Below, piece by piece: positions 7,911 to 14,593 of a stretch of DNA of 32,361 nt. The notes beneath the pieces are model-generated. The model was not told the DNA's origin. It was given only the letters and a program-made list of their open reading frames with translations, and searched no databases. A program made the translations under genes and the position numbers. The stretch is from Aeromicrobium sp. (lineage in GTDB: Bacteria; Actinomycetota; Actinomycetes; Propionibacteriales; Nocardioidaceae). The stretch is from assembly GCA_025965435.1 (NCBI GenBank), contig JAOPWZ010000126.1, positions 1 through 32,361 on the forward strand. The letters run 5' to 3'. Each line of letters starts with the position of its first letter. Within the stretch, counting starts at the first letter, position 1.

Positions 7911-9118
7911 CGGCGGATCACCTCGATGCTGCCGACCTTCTGGTCGATCTGGATGGTCAGGGACGTCGCGGACGGGGTGTCCCCGGCGTCGAGCGAGAAG
8001 TCCGTGCCGTCGTCCTTGAGCCCGAAGAGCGAGATCTCGCCAGCCGTGAGATCCGCGTCGACGTTGACGGGCAGGCCGTCGGGGACGATGACCTTGGTCT
8101 CGCCGATGCCGGTGTCGAGGACGATCGTGCGACCCAGGAGGGCCTCGCGGTCCGCGACCTGGGTCAGGTCGAGCTCGAGCTCACCGACGCCGTGCTCGTA
8201 GCGGGGCAGCACGTCCGCGGCGAAGGGAGGCGTCGGGGTCTGGGAGCCGATGGGTCCATGGGGGAGCACCGAGCCGATCGCCAGGGCGATGGCCAGCAGG
8301 ACCCCGATGCCGATGAGGGAGCCGCCCTCTCCGAAGAACGTCCCGATCAGGAGCCCGACGGCCACGACGGCCAGGGCCACGGCGACGTACGTCGTCCACG
8401 GCACGTCCTCACGGGTCTCCTCGTAGATCAGGGTCGCGGCGAGCGCGATGGCAGTGAGCGAGGCGGTCAGGCCCAGCAGGGCGCGGGACTTGGGCGCGCG
8501 GGCCGTCCGTGCGGCCGGCGGGGCGTCTGCCGGGCGTCGCAGGTCGGCGGGGACCGCGGCGACGTCCCGCTCGCGCGCCTCACGACGCCGCCGGGGCCGG
8601 ATCCAGAACACGTAGCCGATGAGGGCGACGGGGAGCAGCCACCACGCGGTGTCTCCCCACCAGGACCAGCTGCTGTCACCGACGATCGACAGGACCGCCA
8701 GGACGCCGGCCCCGACCAGACCGACGACCCGCACCTGCTCCTCGTTGCGGTCGAGGTTGAACCACTCGGCCGCCAGGCTCTTGTCCGCGTCGTCGGACGG
8801 CAGGAGGATCCACGCGGCGATGTAGAGGATGACGCCGGCGAACCCGGCGACGGTCAGGACCGCGAGCACGATGCGGATGATGACGGGATCGATGTTGAGG
8901 TACCGCGCCGCGCCGGCACACACGCCGGCGACGATGCGGTCGTCGCTCGACCGCTTCATGTCGGCGATGGTGCGCATCCGGCGGGGGTCGAACTCGTCGT
9001 CGGGGCCCGCGCCCGGCGGGTGGCCGGGGCCGCCGGCACTGCCGGGGCTCTCCGGGGGGTCGAGGTGCTGCGTGTCGTTCATGGCTCCATCGTCGTCCTC
9101 CCGGGGGTCCTTGCGCAT
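7907..9118 (-). CDS. PspC-domain membrane protein with LiaF-like C-terminal domain
   Basis: The protein has up to 403 residues. An N-terminal Pro/Gly/Asp-rich cytosolic stretch is followed by a PspC domain, about residues 53-110 (SSDDRIVAGVCAGAARYLNID, then a hydrophobic segment). Four or so further membrane segments follow (residues 130-290). The soluble C-terminal domain is beta-rich (GVGELELDLTQV, LDTGIGETKVIVPDGLPVNVDADLTAGEISLFG) and resembles the C-terminal domain of LiaF and other cell-wall-stress regulators. LiaF-type proteins hold a histidine kinase inactive until the envelope is damaged. That fits the divergent kinase/regulator pair 95 bases away. The start may be ATG 9118 (AGGG upstream) or ATG 9082 (MNDTQHLD). 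It is the first gene of a three-gene operon. The domain assignment is good; the partner role is inferred. Confidence 0.88.
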   Translation of the reverse strand: MRKDPREDDDGAMNDTQHLDPPESPGSAGGPGHPPGAGPDDEFDPRRMRTIADMKRSSDDRIVAGVCAGAARYLNIDPVIIRIVLAVLTVAGFAGVILYIAAWILLPSDDADKSLAAEWFNLDRNEEQVRVVGLVGAGVLAVLSIVGDSSWSWWGDTAWWLLPVALIGYVFWIRPRRRREARERDVAAVPADLRRPADAPPAARTARAPKSRALLGLTASLTAIALAATLIYEETREDVPWTTYVAVALAVVAVGLLIGTFFGEGGSLIGIGVLLAIALAIGSVLPHGPIGSQTPTPPFAADVLPRYEHGVGELELDLTQVADREALLGRTIVLDTGIGETKVIVPDGLPVNVDADLTAGEISLFGLKDDGTDFSLDAGDTPSATSLTIQIDQKVGSIEVIRR

Positions 9119-9212
9119 CGGGTACGACCCTGAAAACGTCCCGGGACGAGTCAGGGTCGGCGCGGGTCGATCCTGGTGGCGCTCGTGGGAGGCGACGTGT
9201 GACGATCACTGG

Positions 9213-10523
9213 GTGACCGACTACCGCCGCGCCTACCGACCGGCCGAGCGCCGGCTCGTCGGCGGCGTTGCCACGGGCGTCGCCGAGCACCTCGGCGTGC
9301 CCGTGCTCTACGTCCGCATCGCCTTCATCGTCGCGACGTGGTTCCAGGGCGTCGGGATCATCGCCTACCTCCTGCTGTGGCGGTTCCTGCCGCTGCAGCG
9401 GCCGGACCTGTCACCCGGCCTGGAGTCGGCGACCCGTCGCGGTCTGCGCAGTGGCAGCCGGACCGGCCCGACCGAGGTCGCCCAGACCGTGGCGCTGGGT
9501 GCGCTGGGCATCGGCGTCCTGCTGCTGATCCAGGCGACCGGGCGGGGCATCAACGACGGCCTGTTCGGCCCGCTGCTCGTTGCCGTGGTCGGTGTCGCGG
9601 TCGTCTGGCGCCAGCTCGACGACGCGACGTGGAGCCGCTGGATGCGGCAGACGTCGGGATGGGCCTTCGCCTCGCGGGTGGCCGCGGGGATCGGTCTCGT
9701 CGCGGTGGCAGCGTTGTACCTGCTGACCAAGGAAGGTGGCTGGGGCGCCGCGCTCAACCTCGCCTCGGCGCTGGTCATCGCGGTGCTCGGCGTCGGCCTG
9801 ATCCTCGGCCCGTGGATCGCGCGACTCAGCGGTGACCTGTCGCAGGAGCGGCGCGAGCGGGTGCGGTCGCAGGAGCGTGCCGACGTCGCCGCGCACCTGC
9901 ACGACTCCGTGCTGCAGACCCTCGCGCTGCTGCAGAAGAACGCCGGCGACGCCGCCGCCGTCGCCACGCTCGCCCGCCGGCAGGAGCGAGAGCTGCGCGA
10001 CTGGCTCTACGGCAACGACGAGCAGGCCGGAGACTCGCTCGTGGCGGCGCTGCGGGCCTCCGCGGCCGAGGTCGAGGACACGCACCACGTGCCGGTCGAG
10101 GTCATCGCCGTGGGCGACGCGCCCCTCGACGCGGACGTCTCGGCGCTGGTGCGGGCGGCCCGCGAGGCGATGGTCAACGCCGCCAAGCACGCCGGTGCCG
10201 ACCGCATCGACGTCTACGCCGAGGCAGGCGGGCAGCAGGCCCAGGTGTTCGTCCGTGATCGTGGCGCCGGCTTCGACCTCTCGGCCATCGCCGACGACCG
10301 CATGGGCGTCCGGGGCTCCATCATCGCTCGCATCGAGCGGCACGGCGGCACTGCCACGATCCGCAGCGAGCCGGGCGGGGGCACCGAGGTCGCCATGAGC
10401 ATCCCGCTGCGAACGCCCGGGCCGAACCCGCCGGACGCCGCCGCACCGCCGACCACCGAGACCGCCGAGGTCCCCGAACCATCCGAAGTCTCCGAAGTCT
10501 CTGAAGAAGGACGTGTCCCATGA
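9213..10523 (+). CDS. PspC-fused sensor histidine kinase (NarL/LiaS type)
   Basis: This 436-residue membrane kinase opens with a PspC domain (residues 8-60, RRLVGGVATGVAEHLGVP plus a membrane helix). Four further hydrophobic segments follow (about 92-108, 118-132, 155-171, 184-200). The HisKA_3-type region RADVAAHLHDSVLQTLALL has the phosphoacceptor His230. The HATPase domain shows the N box EAMVNAAKHAGAD (Asn322) and the G box DRGAGFD. The tail has a short SEVSEVSEE repeat. It starts with GTG at 9213, the frame's best start, though its ribosome site is weak. It overlaps the response regulator gene by ATGA. The shared PspC domain with the divergent operon suggests direct interaction in the membrane. 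It probably phosphorylates the next gene's product in response to envelope stress. Confidence 0.93.
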   Translation: MTDYRRAYRPAERRLVGGVATGVAEHLGVPVLYVRIAFIVATWFQGVGIIAYLLLWRFLPLQRPDLSPGLESATRRGLRSGSRTGPTEVAQTVALGALGIGVLLLIQATGRGINDGLFGPLLVAVVGVAVVWRQLDDATWSRWMRQTSGWAFASRVAAGIGLVAVAALYLLTKEGGWGAALNLASALVIAVLGVGLILGPWIARLSGDLSQERRERVRSQERADVAAHLHDSVLQTLALLQKNAGDAAAVATLARRQERELRDWLYGNDEQAGDSLVAALRASAAEVEDTHHVPVEVIAVGDAPLDADVSALVRAAREAMVNAAKHAGADRIDVYAEAGGQQAQVFVRDRGAGFDLSAIADDRMGVRGSIIARIERHGGTATIRSEPGGGTEVAMSIPLRTPGPNPPDAAAPPTTETAEVPEPSEVSEVSEEGRVP

Positions 10524-11161
10524 CCACGCTTCGTGTCGTGATCGTCGACGACCACGCGATGTTCCGCACCGGGGTGCGCGCCGAGATCGACGGCCCCGTC
10601 GACATCGTCGCGGAGGCCGATGACGTCGACTCCGCGATCGCCGTGATCACCGAGGCCAAGCCCGAGGTCGTCCTCCTCGACGTCCACATGCCCGGCGGCG
10701 GTGGGCTCGAGGTCATGCGGCGCCTGCACACGCGCCATCCGGAGATCAAGTTCCTCGCGCTGTCGGTCAGCGACGCCGCCGAGGACGTCATCGGCATCAT
10801 CCGCGCCGGAGCCCGCGGATACGTCACCAAGAACATCTCGGGTCCCGAGCTGCTCGACGCGATCGGCCGTGTCGCGGCCGGCGACGCGGTGTTCTCGCCG
10901 CGCCTGGCCGGCTTCGTGCTCGACGCCTTCGCCGGGACGATCGAGATCGCCCAGGTCGACGAGGACCTCGACCGGCTGACCGAGCGGGAGCGCGAGGTCA
11001 TGCGGCTCATCGCCCGCGGCTACGCGTACAAGGAGGTCGCCAAGGAGCTGTTCATCTCGATCAAGACCGTCGAGACCCACGTCTCCAGCGTCCTGCGCAA
11101 GCTGCAGCTCTCCAGCCGCCACGAGCTGACCCGCTGGGCCAACGACCGCCGCCTCATCTGA
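10520..11161 (+). CDS. LuxR/NarL-family response regulator
   Basis: This 213-residue transcription factor is the cognate partner of the overlapping kinase. The receiver domain has the acidic pair Asp10/Asp11 (VIVDDHAMFRTGV), the phosphorylation site Asp54 (VVLLDVHMPGG) and Lys104 (YVTKNI). The LuxR-type helix-turn-helix occupies about residues 150-210 (LTEREREVMRLIARGYAYKE, then VETHVSSVLRKL). The ATG overlaps the kinase stop as ATGA. Downstream lies a repeated inverted structure that probably terminates the operon. Its targets are unknown; the divergent PspC/LiaF-like operon is the obvious candidate. Confidence 0.95.
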   Translation: MTTLRVVIVDDHAMFRTGVRAEIDGPVDIVAEADDVDSAIAVITEAKPEVVLLDVHMPGGGGLEVMRRLHTRHPEIKFLALSVSDAAEDVIGIIRAGARGYVTKNISGPELLDAIGRVAAGDAVFSPRLAGFVLDAFAGTIEIAQVDEDLDRLTEREREVMRLIARGYAYKEVAKELFISIKTVETHVSSVLRKLQLSSRHELTRWANDRRLI

Positions 11162-11171
11162 CCCGCCCCCG

Positions 11172-11272
11172 GCGAGTGGTGCACCGGGACCCGCGAGTGG
11201 TGCAATCCGGGGAGAACGAGACGGCGTGTCGTCCCAAGATGCACCACTCGCGGTTGGGTGTGCACCACTCGC
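11172..11272. repeat. GAGT-word inverted repeat array with 21-base pitch (putative terminator)
   Basis: Two direct copies of GCGAGTGGTGCA (11172-11183, 11193-11204) are followed by two inverted copies TGCACCACTCGC (11240-11251, 11261-11272). Both pairs are spaced exactly 21 bases, start to start. The two halves could pair into a long interrupted hairpin with a 35-base loop. It lies between the response regulator stop and the M14 peptidase start, so a terminator role is plausible. Related arrangements occur at 16968-17035 and 29301-29402. Confidence 0.75.
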
Positions 11273-11290
11273 GTGGGTCATGATGGATCG

Positions 11291-12040
11291 ATGAAGTCTT
11301 TCGGGGTCGCCACCGTGTCCGCCATCGCGCTCGTCCTGCCGCTCGGACTCGTGTCGCCGGCCTCGGCGGCGGTGGACGAGAAACGGCCCGCGGTCGTCGA
11401 GACCCGCGTCATCGGGCACAGCGTCAACGGCCGAGCCATCACGGCCTGGCGGTTGGGCAGCCCGAACTCGAGCAAGAAGGTGCTGCTCCTGGGCGCGATG
11501 CACGGCAACGAGAGGGGAGCCGTCAAGACCCTGCGCGCCTTGCGCGACGGGCGGGCGATCGAGGGTGCCGACATCTGGGTCGTCCCCGTGGTCAACCCCG
11601 ACGGGTATGCCAAGAACACCCGGCAGAACGCCCGCAAGGTCGACCTCAACCGCAACTTCTCCACCGGGTGGAAGAGGGCCGGCGGCGCGGTCAACTCTGG
11701 ACGCAAGGCCTTCTCGGAGCCGGAGTCGCGGGCGATCCGCCGGTTCGCCGACGAGATCGACCCCAGGTACACGATCAGCTTCCACCAGCCGCTCAACGGC
11801 ATCGACATCCGCGAGACCGGCAACCGGGCGTGGGCCAAGCGCCTCGCCGCCCAGATCCGGCTGCCGAAGCGGGCGTTCGACTGCTTCTCGAAGTGCCATG
11901 GCACCTACTCGATGTGGTTCCGCAAGCACCACCCCCAGAGCGCCGTCATCACGGTCGAGATGACCAAGAACCCGTCGAACAAGTACCTGGAGCGGATCGC
12001 GCCGCGGGCCATCCTGCGCAGCTTCAACGCGACGCGCTGA
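11291..12040 (+). CDS. secreted M14-family zinc carboxypeptidase (MpaA-like)
   Basis: This 249-residue exported protein has a signal peptide with a hydrophobic core and a likely cleavage after ASA (residue 26). The M14 zinc site is visible: His71 and Glu74 in GAMHGNERG, and His165 in SFHQP. The motif NPDGYAKNTRQNARKVDLNRNF is typical of M14 peptidases, and Glu223 in VITVEM is the likely catalytic residue. The small size resembles the murein-peptide amidase MpaA group, so a role in trimming cell-wall peptides outside the membrane is likely. The ATG at 11291 follows a weak ribosome site. It stands alone between the repeat array and the second zwf copy. Confidence 0.88.
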   Translation: MKSFGVATVSAIALVLPLGLVSPASAAVDEKRPAVVETRVIGHSVNGRAITAWRLGSPNSSKKVLLLGAMHGNERGAVKTLRALRDGRAIEGADIWVVPVVNPDGYAKNTRQNARKVDLNRNFSTGWKRAGGAVNSGRKAFSEPESRAIRRFADEIDPRYTISFHQPLNGIDIRETGNRAWAKRLAAQIRLPKRAFDCFSKCHGTYSMWFRKHHPQSAVITVEMTKNPSNKYLERIAPRAILRSFNATR

Positions 12041-12098
12041 ATCTCGCACCTCGCAGGCGAAAGTTCACGCCGCGGCAACCTGACGGGTCTAGCCTGAG

Positions 12099-13537
12099 GT
12101 GATGGACGAGCCCCATCTGATCGTGCTCTTCGGCGCCACCGGCGACCTGGCCCGGCGCAAGCTGCTGCCGGGAATCATGCACCTGCTGCAGTCCGGGCTG
12201 GTGCCGGACTCGAGAATCATCGGCGTCTCGCTCGACGAGTTCGACGACGACGACTTCCGCGAGTTCGCCGAGAAGGCGTACCGCGAGTTCAGCACCCGCG
12301 AGGTCGACGAGCAGCAGTGGAGCGAGTTCGCGCCCAAGCTGTCGTACGTCAACGTCACGGCCGGACCCGAGGCCCTGGCCGCGGCGGCCAGGGCCCTCGA
12401 GGACGAGCTGGGTGGCGCACCCCGCCGGCTCCACTACCTGAGCGTCCCGCCCAAGGCGGCTCTCGACGTGGTGCACACGCTCGACGCCGCGAAGCTCGTC
12501 GAGCGCTCGCGGATCATCATGGAGAAGCCGTTCGGCACCGACCTCGCGAGCGCCAAGGCACTCAACGCCGAGCTGCACGACGTCTTCGCCGAGGAGCAGA
12601 TCTTCCGCATCGACCACTTCCTGGGCAAGGAGGCGGCGCTCAACATCCTGGCGTTCCGGTTCGCGAACGGTTTGTTCGAACCCATCTGGAACCGCAACTT
12701 CATCGACCACGTGCAGATCGACGTGCCCGAGACGCTGTCGCTCGTCGGACGGTCGGGGTTCTACGAGGGCACCGGTGCGTTCAAGGACATGGTCGTGACC
12801 CACCTGTTCCAGGTGCTCGCGTTCATGGCCATGGAACCGCCGACGTCGCTGGACTCCGACTCGATCAGCGAGGAGAAGAACAAGGTCTTCCGGTCGATGC
12901 TGCCGCTGGACCCGCACAGCGTCGTGCGCGGTCAGTACCAGGGCTACCGCGACGAGGACGGCATCGCGTCCGACTCCGAGACCGACACGTTCGTGGCGCT
13001 CAAGGTCGAGATCGACAACTGGCGCTGGGCCGGGGTGCCGTTCTACCTGCGCACCGGCAAGCAGCTCGCCGAGGGGGCGCGCATCATCTCGATCGCGTTC
13101 AGGGAGCCGCCCAAGAGCATGTTCCCGACCGGATCGGGTGTCGGCCTTGCCGGGCCCGACCACCTGACCTTCGACCTCGCGGACGAGTCGCGGATGTCGT
13201 TGTCGTTCTACGGCAAGCGCCCCGGGCCGGGCATGCGCCTGGACAAGCTCAGCATGCAGTTCGGATGAAGGAGACCGAGCGCGCCGGCCAGGTCCTCGAG
13301 GCCTACGAGCGGCTGATCTACGACGCGATGCGCGGCGAGCACACGCTGTTCACGACCGCCGAGGGCATCGAGCGGCTCTGGGAGCTGTCGGAGCCGTTGC
13401 TCAACGACATCCCGCCCGTCCGGCCGTACGCGGTGGGCACCTGGGGCCCCAACGCGATCCACCAGCTCATCGCACCGAGGGCGTGGCGGCTGCCCTTCGA
13501 GCGCAGCTGGCGCCGGCCGAACACCCTCGCGGACTAG
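12099..13537 (+). pseudogene. zwf: second glucose-6-phosphate dehydrogenase gene, frameshifted near its 3' end
   Basis: The first frame (12099 or 12102 to 13268) encodes a G6PDH from the N-terminal NADP site (LIVLFGATGDLARRKLLPGI) through the catalytic RIDHFLGKEAALNIL to KRPGPGMRLDKLSMQFG, where it meets TGA. The rest continues at once in another frame from about 13265 (MKETERAGQVLEAYERL, DAMRGEHTLF, WGPNAIHQLIAPRAWRLPFE) to TAG at 13537. One missing base explains the break: a third G after 13263-13264 would restore a protein of about 478 residues, the usual length. Both sides keep conserved family residues, so the event is recent or is a base-calling error. It is a divergent paralogue of the copy at 1-867. 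Neither opcA nor tal lies beside it. Confidence 0.88.
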
Positions 13538-13705
13538 CTACTGCTCGGGGCGGTCGCGCCGGGTCAGCTGGTCCTGGATGTCGTGGCCGGGCAGACGCGG
13601 GGACGCCTCGTGGGAGCGGTCGGGGCTCCCGGCGCCGCTCAGGGCGAGGGCGAGCACGGCGATGCCGGCGATGAGCAGCAGCAGGAGGACGGCGGTGAAC
13701 GGCAC
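13538..13705 (-). CDS. small single-pass membrane protein, hypothetical
   Basis: A 55-codon minus-strand frame opens with GTG at 13705 and ends at TAG 13538-13540, directly abutting the convergent zwf stop. The predicted peptide begins VPFTAVLLLLLIAGIAVLAL, a clear N-terminal membrane helix. It is followed by a hydrophilic, charged tail ending DQLTRRDRPEQ. I recognise no family and the ribosome site is weak. The hydrophobic-then-charged pattern and the exact fit into the gap make a real gene more likely than chance. Confidence 0.5.
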   Translation of the reverse strand: MPFTAVLLLLLIAGIAVLALALSGAGSPDRSHEASPRLPGHDIQDQLTRRDRPEQ

Positions 13706-13747
13706 GTCGCCACGCTATCGGGTGCGGCCAACGGTTCTGGGCGCGGA

Positions 13748-14098
13748 TCAGCCCCAGTGGCGCTCGAGGAGGCGGACCGCCTCGTCGCGCGACAGTCCCT
13801 GCCGCCGTGCCTGCAGCACGAAGGCGCGCGCGGCGTCGTCCGTGGCCTCGTCGGGCGCCTGACGGGAGGCGATGAAGGTGCCGTTGCGTCCGCGCGTCTC
13901 GATGACGCCGTCGGTCTCGAGCGCACGGTAGGCCTTGGCGACGGTGTTGGTGGCCAGGTCGAGCGTGGCTGCCAGGCCCCGGACCGTGGGCAGCTTGTGA
14001 CCGGCCGGGTACGAGCCGTCGGCGGCGCCCTCCGCGATCTGGCGGCGCAGCTGCTCGAACGGCGCCTCGGGACCGCTGTGGTCGATCGTCAGCCTCAC
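13748..14098 (-). CDS. GntR-family transcriptional regulator, YtrA-type
   Basis: This 116-residue repressor-like protein has an N-terminal winged helix-turn-helix, about residues 10-78. It shows the family pattern PFEQLRRQIAEGAADGSYPAGHKLPTVR and LAATLDLATNTVAKAYRALE, then GVIETRGRNGTFIA. Only a short helical tail follows, as in the YtrA subfamily, which usually controls adjacent transport or small-operon genes. The GTG start overlaps the stop of the upstream acetyltransferase gene as GTGA, so the two are translationally coupled. No ABC transporter, the usual YtrA partner, is adjacent, so its target and ligand are unknown. Confidence 0.92.
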   Translation of the reverse strand: MRLTIDHSGPEAPFEQLRRQIAEGAADGSYPAGHKLPTVRGLAATLDLATNTVAKAYRALETDGVIETRGRNGTFIASRQAPDEATDDAARAFVLQARRQGLSRDEAVRLLERHWG

Positions 14099-14523
14099 CG
14101 TCTCAGCACCACCATCGGGTAGGGCCGGTCGGCGGCATCCCGCTCGCGGCGGAGCACCTCGACGAAGCCCTGGGAGCGGTAGAAGCCGACGCCCGTCGTG
14201 TTGTCGGCGTAGACCTCGACGCTCGTCGCGCTGATGTCGTCGAGGAGGCGCGTGCCGAGTCCCTGTCCGTGGAAGGGCGGGTCGACGTAGAGCAGCTCGA
14301 CATGGGTGTCGTGGGCGCCGACGAAGGCGATGGCGTCGCCGTCGAGCTCGGCCAGCCGCACGTCCATCGAGGGGAGGTACGAGTCACGGATGAATGGTCG
14401 CATGGCGCTGAAGTCGTCCGGATCCATGAAGGCGTGCGACGAGCGCGCGGCTCGCTCCCACACATCGGTCAACGCGTCGAGATCGGGCTCGCGCGCCGTC
14501 CGGATGCTGACGTGGGGATCCAT
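14095..14523 (-). CDS. GNAT-family N-acetyltransferase
   Basis: This 142-residue cytosolic protein carries a single GNAT fold that transfers an acetyl group from acetyl-CoA. The fold is seen in VSIRTAREPDLDALTDVW at the N-terminus, VELLYVDPPFHGQGLGTRLL with the acetyl-CoA loop QGLG (residues 87-90), and VYADNTTGVGFYRSQGF near the C-terminus. I chose the ATG at 14523. An upstream ATG at 14577 would add 18 poorly conserved residues and leave only 16 bases before the divergent helicase gene. The acceptor is unknown. It is coupled to the downstream GntR gene by a GTGA overlap. Confidence 0.88.
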   Translation of the reverse strand: MDPHVSIRTAREPDLDALTDVWERAARSSHAFMDPDDFSAMRPFIRDSYLPSMDVRLAELDGDAIAFVGAHDTHVELLYVDPPFHGQGLGTRLLDDISATSVEVYADNTTGVGFYRSQGFVEVLRRERDAADRPYPMVVLRR

Positions 14524-14593
14524 GACAGGCCAGTCTAGGACGGCCCGAACCGCTGCGGTCGCTGTCGGGCGCGGCAACTAGGCTGGGGGCACG

